Source: Cylicocyclus nassatus
Taxonomy: Eukaryota; Nematoda; Chromadorea; Rhabditida; Strongylidae
Reading direction: 5' to 3'
NCBI GenBank assembly: GCA_958299035.1
Contig: CATQJL010000001.1
Span: 22,427,433-22,491,432 of the forward strand
DNA: 64,000 nt
Under the pieces are notes generated by a model. That model did no database searches, was not told where the DNA came from, and was given only the letters and a program-made list of their open reading frames with translations. The position numbers were made by a program, and so were the translations under genes. This document shows, piece after piece, positions 46,745 through 59,300 of this stretch (position 1 is the first letter of the stretch; each line of letters begins with the position of its first letter).

Positions 46745-48232
46745 AATATACCCAATGAAGTATTTTTCGAAGGAGAGATAATAGACATAGATTTTACACA
46801 TTTATGAGCCAAAGGTGCCAAAAGACAGTTCCAGGCATACTTTCGAAGTTCATACTTTGATGTGTTTGTGAACAACAAGCTGAGCGCGGAATCATGCAAA
46901 CTCATGAATGTATAGAAGTGCAATATTTACATTTTTTGGGAAGATACATTTTGACATAGGTGCTTTCCTTGTCATACCAATCTCGTGCAAGCTTTTATTA
47001 ATTGTTGCCGTCTAACCATATTGATACGTCAAAGATTTCTTGAGGATTTTGTTGGTCCACATGTTAGTTCCACGCTGCAAACATAGGCAACTTCAAAATC
47101 ATATCTGCTAATACGAGCCATAATTTGTAGTGTATAAATAATGCAGAGTAGAAGCATAGACATTGAGCAAAAAAAGAACATACATTCTCGTTATCGCTAA
47201 AAAAATTTGAAATTGTAAAGTAGATTCGTAAGAAACTTAATTGCCAAAAAATAAACCACAGAGAGCTAGCTGTTCATTCTTGCTATTCAATTTTGGATTA
47301 CGAGCAAGAATGGAAGCGGCTTCTAACACCTTTGGAGCAAAATTATCTGAAGAGCCGTTTCATTCTGTGATTTCGGCCTAGATACTTGAACATGTCTAAA
47401 CCAGCTAGGCTGTTTATTTTTATTGTGCACTGTGGACAACCTAAAAGGCTTCTTTTGTGCTTTTCTCTGGGAGTACTGGTAAGTTAATCGAGCTTGGACG
47501 CTAGACTGCGGTTGCAATGGACAAGTCAGACGTACGAATTGGACGTCGCATTTGATGGCATAATGCGTTTGATGAGTGATGGACTCACTATCAGGCTTCT
47601 GAGGACGGCGTATCCATCGAAACAGTGAGTAGCACAATGAATTGTTGCTTTAAAAATCTATCGTGGAGAAGAAAGTGAGCAATGCTCATCAAATATAACA
47701 ACATTTAAGTAAAGAACTTTTAAATTTAACTGAATTTCTTATGAACTAACTCCACAATTGTGAACTATTTTTGCACTGACGAGAATTTTAAGTTTTCTTC
47801 TTTTGCTCCATGCCTACGCCTCTACTTTCGCAATTCCTATCTACTACGAATTTCAATTCAATTGTGTTAACAAATATGATTTCGAAGTTACCTATGCTTG
47901 CAGGTATGGGTGGACCACGAAAGCACATTAGTACCTGTCTGAAAAAAATCTTTGACGTATCAGAGATGGTTGAGCGGAAAAAGCCTACCCGGAGTTGATA
48001 TGACAAGGAAAGCACACAAGTCAAGTATCTTCCCAAAAAAGTGTAAAAATTGTACTTCTATACTTTCATGGTTTCAAATGATTCGCGCTCAACTCGTTGT
48101 CTCAAACGCCACACATCAAAGTATAAACTTACTTCGAAAGTATGGCTAAAATTGTCTTTTGTCCCCTTTGGCCAAACAATGTAAGAAATCTGTGTCTGTC
48201 TCTGCTTCAAAAAATGCTTCATTGAATAGGCC
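46745..48232. repeat. Large inverted repeat, arms about 290 bp, spacer about 900 bp
   Basis: 46745-47050 and 47945-48232 pair: TTTTTTGGGAAGATAC with GTATCTTCCCAAAAAA, GTGCTTTCCTTGTCATA with TATGACAAGGAAAGCAC, GATACGTCAAAGAT with its complement near 47950, and ACACATCAAAGTAT with its complement near 46855. The spacer holds a 104-codon minus-strand open frame (47323-47637) of unknown meaning. Probably a diverged TIR transposon; ends not defined. Confidence 0.6.
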
Positions 48233-49455
48233 TTTTCAAGACTATTGATTTGGTATTAAGTGTATCTGCTAAGTGCATCTGCTTCCCTCATTATCTGTTT
48301 CCAAAAGGACTAACATTGCAAAGATTTGTGCCAACCCAACCTCGTAAAGTGCTTGCACCACAGCATCACATACTGGAACGTACACGGATCTGTATTTGTT
48401 AAATCAACGTATTTGTATTAGCACATTTTCTTGCTTCCTTGTTTAGCAGATTTAAGCCATACTGCTTCGATATCACGCCTCAGTGATGTTGTGCAGCTGA
48501 TGTCCTTAATTATTTGGAATTACGTAAATTTTGCCAAGAAGGAAAGCTTACGAAATCTCTTAGAAGCGTTTCTGGAAACATATAAGTCTTACCTCACCTG
48601 GTTGCGGTTACAATGCATTCTGCGCTCGTTACAAAAAACAATACCTTTTTTTATTATAATCCTCTAATTCGACAATCCGTTTGCTACAGTTCAGCAGCCA
48701 CATTGAGCGCCGCCAAATTCGATCTCATGAGAAGTTGGCCGAGGTCAAGCTACTTTGATTTCATTTTATGATAAGCTACTTCGTAGCATACGTACAAAGT
48801 TTCCCTTTTTTCTTAGTTGTTAACTTTATATTAAAATTTACATTATAAAACTCACTTTATCTTATTAGCTCACATAATGGTGTGTAAGTTAGAGACCTAC
48901 ATAATGTTCATTTTCGGCATCTCTAAAACGAAGCGACGTCAAGCGAAAACACAGATTTTGCCGTGGTTATTGTCTTTATCAATCAAAAAATGACAGCGGT
49001 AAAACCTAGCCTATTTCATCACAACTTTGACTGATTATACGATAGCATGACATCGACAGCAAGAACACGCCTAGTGATTTTCAAATAACATAATATGCAA
49101 TCTGCTCAAACGCATTTGATGTATTCATTAGAAGCGCTTCTTTGCAAGTAGCGATTTGCACTTATTAAGTAAGATTCGCAAATTAATTCGGAGTATTGGA
49201 TGTTACAAAAAGCTCTATCCGTTTTTCATACCTTTTTTGGCCTGCTGATTTTGAAAGAAAATTTTTTATGAGCTCTGCTTACATCATTCGGAAGCTCGTT
49301 TTTTCTTAGTTTCTCCATAATTACTTTTTTCTATTAAGCTCTGCCCAATTCGTTATATCAATCTGAAGAAACAGCAAATTTGCAAATTTTTGTTGCTATG
49401 TTATGATTTGCTATATTGTCATGAAATCAAAACAGAAGTTTTTATTTCCTAAATA
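48233..49455. other. Intergenic, no feature recognised
   Basis: No supported gene or element. A 78-codon plus-strand frame at 48431-48667 follows an acceptor-like TTTAGCAG but matches nothing known. Confidence 0.4.
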
Positions 49456-49747
49456 TTAGGTTGTACCGAAAGTTCGTTCGCACCATTTTCAAAAATTTAT
49501 AACTTCTGATTTTTTCAACCGATTTGATTGTTTTTATTTTTTTATAAAAAAGTAAAGTGATTTCGAAATCGGGAACAGTTTCAGCACAGCGCTCATTTCA
49601 AGCGCTACGCTAGAACTGTTTCCGGACTTTGGGATCATTATGAACGCAGTCTAAAGGAGCAAAAAAAGCATTACCATTACACGGGTTGCATTTTTGGTTT
49701 ATGACACTGAGTTTGGCAAAAATCAGCAGCAGACAGGCGTGTATTTA
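49456..49747. mobile_element. Truncated mariner-like left end plus Harbinger-like fragment
   Basis: TTAGGTTGTACCGAAAGTTC follows a TA at 49454-49455 and continues for about 110 bp. It is then joined to a piece of the GGCTGGGTTC family (about 49571-49651, ending TATGAACGCAGTC then TAA). Confidence 0.6.
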
Positions 49748-50449
49748 TTAGGTTAGCCCGAAAGTTCTTTCGCACCAAATTTTCAAAAATTCATAACTTC
49801 TGATTTTTCCAACCGATTTGACTTCTTTTATTCTTGAGTAAAAAACTAAGTCATTCTCTTTATAATGACATCTTGAATGCTTGCCAATGATCATCTGTTG
49901 CATAGATAGCTGTAGAATGAAATTAGTCAAAATTTGAATTTTTTGTGTAGTCATAAAAAATCGGAGACTTGCAAAAAGAATCCGAGCAGTCGGTATTGTA
50001 GGTTCTTTCACCAACTTTTTCTAACAGCGCAAGGTTTGCGCCGATTAAGCATCTCTATGAAAAGTTATGATTTTCGAGCAAGCAATACAAAAGGGCGAAT
50101 TTGATTTATTTTGGCACTTTTAGGGAAATCACAACCTTTCATAGAGACGCTCAACCGGTGCAAACTTTGCACTGTTAAAAAAAGCTGGTGAAAGAATCTA
50201 CAATACCGACTGCTCGGATGTTTATGGGTAGTCTCCGATTTTTTATGACCCTACACAGAATTAAATTTCAATCAATTTTCTTCTATGGCTCCTATCTATG
50301 CAAAAAATGATCATTGGCAAGCAGCTAAGATGTTTTTATAAATAGCATGACTTACTCTTTCAAACAAAAATAAAAACAGTCAAATCGCTGGAGAAATCAG
50401 AAGTTATGAATTTTTGAAAATGGTGCGAACGAACTTTCGGTACAGCCGA
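49748..50449. mobile_element. Fold-back mariner-like MITE, arms about 340 bp
   Basis: TTAGGTTAGCCCGAAAGTTC is mirrored by GAACTTTCGGTACAGCCGAA. Inner arms pair along their length: ATTTTTCCAACCGATTTGAC, CAATGATCATCTGTTGCATA-type, GAGCAGTCGGTATTGTAG and GTTTGCGCCGATTAAGC-type blocks recur inverted around about 50090. Confidence 0.75.
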
Positions 50450-50454
50450 ATGTA

Positions 50455-51129
50455 CAGGGTGTCCCAAAAAAATGTTAACACTGTTTGATCGTTAATAACT
50501 TCGTTGCAGTCATGTCTTTCGCCGAGCTTGATGCACCATTCTGTAGAGCGAGATTCAACTTAGATTTGCACTATGGAGCGAATCATCAACCTCTCTTCAT
50601 TACTGTAGGATTACGGTATGAACTTCTAGCATGTGTATCCATCGTGAAATACGCAATTCGACTAAATTTCAAAAAATCTGAAAAATTGTATACTAGGGTA
50701 TTTACGCACGCTGATTACAGTACACAACTTTTTACGAGTGTTTTTAGCTTTTTTGACGGTGTAATCACATTTCTGACAAATGCTAAAAATTCAATTATTA
50801 CGGTTTACCTGGGAAAACCTAGAAAAGAAGCATCACAGTAAAGTGGAAATTTCATATTCGAAATCGGCGGCTTTTATTACCACAGTATAAGAGTTACTGA
50901 CTTGTTTGGTTTTGTTCCGAGGCATAACATGGCCTCCACTGACCTAAAATCCATGTTGAAGTTCCTACCGTAATCCTACAGTAATGAAGAGAGGTTGATG
51001 ATTCGCTCCATAGTGCAAATCTAAGTTGAACCTCGCTCTACAGAATAGCACCTAAAGCTCGGCGATAGACATGGAAACAAGGGAGTTATTAACCATCAAA
51101 CAGTGTTAACATTTTTTTGGGATACCCTG
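50455..51129. mobile_element. Mariner-like fold-back MITE (CAGGGTGTCCC...), 675 bp
   Basis: TA at 50453-50454 and 51130-51131. CAGGGTGTCCCAAAAAAATG followed by TTAACACTG is mirrored by CAGTGTTAACATTTTTTTGG followed by GATACCCTG. Arms of about 190 bp pair: TGTAGAGCGAGATTCAACTT, GGAGCGAATCATCAACC, TACTGTAGGATTACGGTA. The left half of 23139-24970 is a diverged relative. Confidence 0.85.
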
Positions 51130-51131
51130 TA

Positions 51132-52494
51132 CATGACGTTTATTGTGGATTCATGCCACTGTCCATCGATTCACAAAAATAATATCGAGTCACAAAAGTA
51201 ATATTTCAGAAAATAATATCGAGCTCATAATCTTTTTTAGCATAAGCATAACGTGTTGTTGTGTTGTCAACAGATCGCACAATTCGAGCGCAATGCTACG
51301 CAATTTTCGCTCTATACGGTGAGACAAGGCCTTTTCTCAAGTGACAGCGGCGAATAAAGTCGAAAAAGCTTAAAATCGTTCTCTGCCACCTCAGAAAAAG
51401 CAAAGCAGGCAAGTGCAAATTTTTGGATTCTTTCGCAAAAAATTTCTGGACAGAATGTCAAAACCCAAAATCAGAAGTACTACTCAGCCGACCATTGACT
51501 ACACTTTATCGATTTTACTACACTCACTGACTCATGGGTTCTCCAAATGGAGGTCCTTAGAAGAAGATGTTCGACGATTTCTACAAAGTCTTACTTGTTG
51601 CCGCAATATTTTTTGAGTATGCATAAATTTGCCAAAGATCTACAGATTATAACACAACTCATTGCACTCGCAACAAATATTCCTGAAGAGAATTTTGAAT
51701 TGATGTTCAAAAACGGGTGGAACTTTTAAAACAGTCCAATAGAGAGCTTTGAAAACGTTTTTTTTCCAACTTTTTGTACGCTAACAAGATATTTGATTTG
51801 CATTCAAAAAAAAAGACACGTTTTTTATTTGATTGAAATTATTATCTAGTAGTGAATTGTAGTTTTTGCAACTCTAATTTGACAATTATCTATCCTTGAT
51901 ATTGTCATAGAAAACAAAAAGGTAATAGGCTTAAGGAGTATACACCCAAAATATAAGTTACCCAATTCTCTACACCCTGTATATCTAGGGCCCAAAAAAG
52001 ACCAACTGTGTTAGTTCGATCTCCCATTGTTGCTTCTAAGCGGAGGAAAGCTACCTGATTCTCTTTTCGCTTCGCCCCTTTCTTTTCGGTCCGCCTCCTT
52101 CGGACGAATCCATGACAGTGTAAGCTGCAGTTGCTGCTGCAGTTTCACTTGCATCTGCTATTGCAACTGCAACTGCAGTTGCAACATCGCAGTTGCTTTT
52201 TGCGGCCCGCCTCCTATGGAGTCCACGACAGCATACGCTGCAGTTGCAGCTGCACTGCAGGCTGTCATGCAGTTGCAACTGCTCCTTCCTGGTATGCGGA
52301 CGGGTCGAGCAATTCGAAACTCGTCCTTCCTCTAAAGGGAGGGTTCCCAGAAATTGAGGCTCTTTGGTGGTTTTGGATGGAGAATTTTAATGTCATAACT
52401 GTAACCAGGGACGCGGAAGGGCCCCAGAATGACAAAAACATCGAAGGCGAAATTTTGGGTGTACGCTGCCTTTCAGCGGAAAAAAATAAACTAA
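51132..52494. other. Intergenic with one orphan mariner-like end and a GCAGTT-rich repeat
   Basis: An orphan right end CTACACCCTGTATA at 51971-51984. At about 52075-52120 and 52200-52245 a segment (CGGYCCGCCTCCT...GACAG...GCTGCAGTTGC) is directly duplicated, with CTGCAGTTGCA-type microsatellite between and after. Plus frames at 51413-51616 and 52027-52568 are open but unrecognised. Confidence 0.45.
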
Positions 52495-52957
52495 CAAGGG
52501 AACCGTGTCAAGTCGAAGTGGCCTTTCCAGATGAGACTCATACTGCTTTGAAAAGCATTAATCGATGATTCCAAATCTGCTTTCCAAATCTGCCAAGCGC
52601 CTCTGGACGCCAAGTTATGCTCGTTTTTCAGGTCAAAAAATTGAACGCAAAACTGAAGCAAAATCGCCCAAATTTGCTCAAATGGTCCAGTATTAAGTAT
52701 CAGAGCTGTTTATGCAATGGATAGATTCTATTCAATATGCTAATACTTGACATTGCTTTATCTGAGTGCCGGAAAGGTTGTAACAATCAATTTTACTTAA
52801 ATTCTGCATTCATTTTTCGTTCCGAAGAACGGTCATAACTTGGCGTCCAGAGCCGTTGGCAGATTTGGAAGGCAGATTTGGAATCACCGCTTAATACCCT
52901 TCAAAGCAGTATGGGTCTCATCTAGAAAGGCCACTTCGACTCGACACGGTTCCCTTG
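52495..52957. mobile_element. CAAGGG MITE, copy 3 (463 bp, fold-back)
   Basis: Flanked by TAA (52492-52494 and 52958-52960). CAAGGGAACCGTGTCAAGTC followed by GAAGTGGCC is mirrored by GGCCACTTCGACTCGACACG followed by GTTCCCTTG. Inner pairs: TTTGGAAAGCAG-type and TTGGCGTCCAGAG-type blocks. Confidence 0.85.
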
Positions 52958-53386
52958 TAAGATTAAAACCATGATGAATAATTGAGCACATATGATAGAT
53001 GCTAATGAAACGATCACTTGAGGTAAGGAAGTGGTCTTTCTAAAGATACATATAATAACTTTGAACCTAACATTTTCGTTGCAATGCTCTAGCTCGCAAG
53101 TAACTATCGAACCAGAAATAAAAAAATGGGCATGCCAAACTCATGCTCATTCTAACCTTTTAACCATGGAATAGAAATTGTTGTACAAGGCATCGGAGGT
53201 GTCAAAATCTGTATTCATTCCAGTATTCCTGCATAAGCTTTTATATTGTTCTTGAAAACTCGCTTTACAGCAAATGGAATCAAACTATTCTGTCAAAACG
53301 CCATGCGAAAAAGAAATTTGTCGTGGACTGAGGTTTGCCTAAAAATATTTGTCATCATGATTAAAATAATCGCTTGAAACTTTTAG

Positions 53387-56300
53387 GATTACTGCTTCTA
53401 CCAACAGACGTGCAGACTTACAGGGACTAAGAGGAGTTGCCATTCTTTTTGTGTTAGCCATGCATTTAGCGCCGACTTCTTATCGTCTTGGATTTATAGG
53501 AGTGGACATGTAATACAACCACGATTAGATTACGTCTGAGCGTCCGTCCGTCTAGCAGTAGTTTCAATTTAGTTTTTTCGTGCTCTCTGGCTTCCTCATG
53601 GCAAAAATCCTCTTAGCAAAACGCTTTACATTATGGTTTCTTTGGAATTTTCTTAGTCGCAGATTCAAAAGGATCGTTCCACTTTATATGCTATTAGCTA
53701 CAGCCATCTACATTTGTAAGTTAATTTTTGTAGGATCTTCAAAAATTCTATGTCGCATTGAGCCTAAACGTTTATGTTAACTTGAAATTTGAACTTGTTA
53801 CTTGCAATTGTTTGTGAAAGTAAGATATGGAAGGGTTTTTTTAATTACAGACGGCTACTTTTATGTACTGCGTGTGGACCGGAAACAGATCCTCGATGAT
53901 CTTCCTTGGGTCTATACGTACAGTTCCAACTTGCAGCCGTTTTTCCAAAAGCTTGGATATTGGGACCAGGTGCTTCATGATTCCGTGGAACATTCGCATC
54001 AAAGTGATTACTGCTCAATTAGATTTAAGCTGTCGACATATAGATTTTTTGTGCATACTTGGTCTCTCGGATTGGAAATACAATATTACCTTGTTGCTCC
54101 AATTATCATGGGCACGGCATTTCACTGCGAACACAGCACTCGCCTCTTACTGTTTGCTTGTTTGGGAGCACTTTCTATCGTTTTTCAAGCATGTGCTTCA
54201 GTGGAGGTAAGTTTAGGATGTTTTGAGTGATGAAGATTAATAGTCAAAATTTCCTATCTTAAATTTTCAAACGGTATGGCTACGAACCATGCCCTTAGAA
54301 TACACTCAAAAGAAAGCGCATACAAGTATACTTTTTCACTGAAACTCTCAGAATATTAGACGTGAAACTTCGCCACCATTAGTCGCGGATTGCTTATACC
54401 TGAATTACTGGCGATTAGTGCAACAAAAACAAGAAAATAAGAGGGAAGCGAAGAGTTTCATCAAAAGCTAAGGCAAAAGGCGCACTGAAGGCGTGCTATG
54501 CGGGTGCGTTGCGCAGGTACCTATGGGAACCTGGCAGGGGTCTACACTATAAAAATCATTATTTATTTTTGAAAGTTCTAAATTCTGAAGATTCATTGGT
54601 GATTCGTTAAACCATTGAGATCCACTGATTCTAGCACACGCTAGATACATCGAACATTTACTTGTTCACTTTCCGCATTTCCTCTATGGCTGCAAATAGT
54701 TTCACGCACGTGATTATATAGACACATACAAAAGTACGGTCACGTATTTGCACTCTTTGTAGGTGCCGCAGTTCTCGAGAAATGCTGATGTATAGATTGG
54801 AAGCAAAAATTAAGAGACACCCAAATAGCTAAATTCAGAGTAGGATTACGAATTGGGGATCCGATTATTTGAGCAACCATCAAAGATCTTGAAATGTACG
54901 TTATTGCATAAAAAGAAAGACTTTCTGCGTTAGAAACTGCTTGGAGCATTCGCCTAATGTCACTTTAAACAATCTGAATATTAGCCCGAAAAACGGTGTG
55001 AACTTTCGAGACCTTCATACATAGTCACCTTTGAAAATTCTTTTCTTTTTCGATTTTTTCTTCCGCAACCAGATTTCGTGGAACCATTTTGTGGCCCTTT
55101 CCATGGCATGCTCTATCGCTTGATTACAAATGTGAATGAGCAGTCAAATGCTTAGTGACTGCGCATCTTGCAAAAGACGTCAGGTAACTTGCTTGGGCCG
55201 CCAAGGCTGCGTGTGGATGAAAGTCTGCCTAAAGACGGTGCTGGGACACTAAAGATGTACCAAATTGAACCTTTTGTATTTGACAAGAAAATTTATGCAG
55301 TCAATTATAGGCGTTTCCCATGCGTTTAGCGAGCGTGGCCCTCCAGACATTTGAACACATTAAGAAACTTGATGAACCTCCACTTTAAAGCATTGCTTTT
55401 TTGTAATCTTTAGCTACCAAAAACTGCCACGCACATACGTTGGCAAACGTCGGCAAAGCTCCGCCCGCTATGGTGTGCGGAATTGATAGCACTTAGGTGA
55501 TGGTACCGTAATGCCAGTAAGTCAGAGAATATGCAATTTTTGCACAGAGGAAAATCGATAATTCACTTCAGAATGATGTGCCGCAGCTTGGAATCAACAT
55601 TCGAAGTTGATTCCAAGTGTGTGTGTTTCATCTCGGAACGCGATTCTGAGTCACCTGACATCCCTTATTAAGTACAACTTTAGACAATGAGCAGCTCACT
55701 TCTATGCAGCTTTTACGTTTCCTAAGAACGACAAGCACATTGTAAGTACAACTATAGAAAATTGTTTTTGTAATGCTTGAGGCCTTACAAGGGAAATTCG
55801 CTTAGTCGAAGTGGCGACTTGGAAGGTGATCTATACCAATGGATAGAACTTGAAAAATCTCATATATGCTTTTTGTGATGCATTGTTCTGTAGAAAGTTA
55901 TGGGTTTTTCTAATGCCAAATTTTCGTGCACTTTGAGAGGCAAAATCATGATAATTTCTACAAAAAAGTATGCGGGCAAAAGCAAACCACCCAGTTAGCA
56001 TTGTAGGTATAGTTTGAGCTCACCTGAACGTTTTCGAGTGTTTTTGTTGTTCTTTATCCAATGTTGTTTATTCACAGGTCGTCATTTCCTCTATAAATAA
56101 ATCACACTTCCTTATACATACAAAAAGCCCAGAACTCCTTCTAGAAAAACGCGTCGCAGATAGTGAAGTTATAATTAAGAGCAGATTTTTGACGTTCTAT
56201 GTATTGCTATATACGTTCCGATTCGCCACTTTGACCCAGCGAACTCACTTGTTAGTAGAATTATCTATTAGAGCTGCCTGGACTGGAGACAACTGACTTG

Positions 56301-59300
56301 ACTCTCAGCTGAGACGGGACACCTTAATACATTGACGTCTGCTTGACACACATGGTGTGTCAACCAATAATACCGCGTGGGACCGCTTGACACACCATGT
56401 ATTTCAATGCTTCAATATTAGTAAAATGACTACTATCCTGAAATAAACTCACTCCATGAGCTTTCTTTTGCACAAAATCTAGGAATGATTTCTACCTTTC
56501 TTGTCAGCCTTTCAGATCTACTGTAGGTGTACTGTAGATGGCAGTATGCATAATAGTTGAAAAAGTGGGCTGGTCCGTGAAAAAGGCCTTGGCCCCAAAA
56601 GGCAAACAACTAAAAATCTGCGTGGTCGTCAATGTGTTAAGAAGCGATTGTTCTAATTAACCAGTATCGCAAAAGAAATCAAGATCATTCACAGCAAAGG
56701 GTCAATTACTACTGATTGTGCAATAACTACAACTTACAACAAAACTACTCCTCAACAACACTAGAATTAGCTCAGTCCAGCTGTATTTGCAATACACGGA
56801 AAGCTCTCAAAATGTGAAACTTTTGAGAAAGGAAATTCTAATTTTCGATATTGAATTTGGAAACTACTTTTGCACAACCTTAATTCAATTACTCCATATA
56901 ATTTGTAATACACAGCACGATTCTCCAGGTGCATTCCTGCTTAGGCAGTAACCGGCAATTTACACTCATTTGATACGTCAGCAGCATATTTCAATGACAG
57001 CCGTTAACCCAACCCAAAAGTGCAGCTTAGATTTAGACATCCGTAATAATGTTTCTGTCTCTTTTGACGAAAACTAGTATATTGCAGTTCTAAGATTTGC
57101 TCACTAAGCAGCAAAACATAGAAACCATGGGAAAAGTTAGATTTTCTCTATGTAAAGGATCCGATACGGTCTTAAAATATTCTATTAGGCTGTCCGGAAA
57201 TTAATGCAGGTTTTCGCAAAGCATATTCAAGCCAACCGTTTTCCTTTTAGTGTGCTTCGCGCGATCAGCATCGCACTATCTGAAGGCGCTACTCGTAGTC
57301 TTTCTATTATGCTTTTCTTCGATTATTAGCTTTATCTGTTCACCTTTTTTATGTAATCATAAAAAAGCCCCAAATAGGAGACTTTTCTTTGCCCACTATT
57401 TTGAACTGAACTCTTTGGCAATAAGAATATTTTTGTGATAACATTATGCTATAAGATGCTGAATGGATTCACAAGATACACGGACAGATTTTCTCTAACA
57501 AGCATAAAAGCAGAGATATCGAGGTCCAAACATAATCAAGTGTTGGGCCATTCAACGGGCTATAGCACTTTTCGAATGAGGCAATCGTAGAAGTTTTGCT
57601 GTGCATTTGCAAAACCAGAACTGTAAGCAGCTATTTGAGTAAAAACCTTTGATTCTTTTCCATTGAGGAATAAAAAAATTATTTTCTAATTTTAGCCCCT
57701 CAAAATATGCTCGAAAAAAATGGACGACTTTGATTCTGCAATTTTTTTTGTCTCGCAAATAATTTCTTCCAAAGTTCTACGTAGCTGGTCATGTCGTTCT
57801 GGCTAGCTACAAGAAATAGGAGTTCCCCGCTAGATAGTTTTTTTGAAAGAAGATACAATTTGTCAGAAGAGACGTTACTTGCAAATTTCTTTGAATATTT
57901 CAGTTCGAAGCAAGCCGCTTGTGAGAGTTACCGAAAGTTTAGATAAATAAAAAACTTATGATTATAGTGGCTTTCAGCGCTTCCTTAAACATGATTTCGT
58001 AATGGAGTTATGACTCTCGAAAGAAGTAGTTTCAAACCTGCATTAATTTCCGGACAACCCAATATTTTCGACCTTAAAAGGGGAAGACTAACAGTAAGTA
58101 AGAATGGTAGGTGGTTGCTAGCGTTATCTGGACTGCCAATCGGAGAAAGGGGAAAAAAGGTTAAAAAATATCAAAATTACTATGATATACCTTTATTGAA
58201 AAAAAAACCTCAGATTTTATTTTTTTATACAGCTAGAAAGCTCGATCAAGACGCATGTAACAGTCAATGAGTTTTTATCAGCTTACCTTATTCATAATTT
58301 GCAAAAACTAATGCACATGCAGGGATGCTAATTCCTGGCAGTATTCTGAGTAAATAAGCTTTATGGCCACATACAGGGCTTCTAAATTGCAGCAAAAAAT
58401 ACTCAAAAACGTCCCATTCAAGAGTATATGCGTAAGCGACTGAGATGCTAACAGATTTTTTGAAACAAAAACTAGGTTTGTTTTGAATTCGCTGCTTATT
58501 TTGACTTGCCGCGGAATCAGTTTCGAATTTCGAAAAAAAATCAAACCTTGCTTATCTTTGGTTAACAGCTCATAGAGCTTGCTTTGCATGTCAAACCTTT
58601 GCTAAAACTCAGTCGAAAATACTTAATAACAAAAATGAAGGGAGTATTATCTGTTTCTTATCGCAACTTTGGCTTAACTTGGTTTGTTTTGGCAGGTTTT
58701 TGCAACAGATTTCGAGCGACTTAACTTTAACAAAACAAATACATTCTATAAACCTTTCACTCTTTTGATAACAATTTCAAGCAATCTCGCGTTTCGAGAG
58801 CTGGTTTAGTCGTTGAGATCAATCAACCATGTGTTTCGTTGAAATCTAACTCTCAACTGTTCGTTCAGTTTTCACGTGGAGGGCCAGCATGAACCATTAT
58901 ACATTCTATTAAGCTTACTCTAGCCGAACACAGTGATATATTATAAAAGTTGGAGAATTGTCATTATAAGAGTGTAAACGTTTGCGAGGCGGAGAATTTT
59001 TATAAATCAAGACGTTGTTGTCTGAACCTCTAGTGCTGAATCATTACTTTTCATTAGCAAATGATATCAACTTATTTTGCTTCAACAAATTTCGAGCAGG
59101 ACGTTAGGAATCCTTATAGGGGATGAGTAAGCACGCCGGTAACGAAAGATTGATTTGGCGGGATATCCACTGTGTATACGCTTTCAACGATAGGTAAAAT
59201 TTGCGCTGTGGCACTGATAGTACAAGGGAAACAAGGTGTGTGAGCAATTAAAAAAGAAGCAAAAAAAATCGGCAAACCTCATTTTACTGTTGCCAAGGGA

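Noticed and set aside
46738..48149. Inverted duplicated gene suggested by similar frames in the two arms
   Set aside because: Translations of the arms diverge by frameshifts and stops; nucleotide pairing is better than protein similarity, so it is treated as a repeat.
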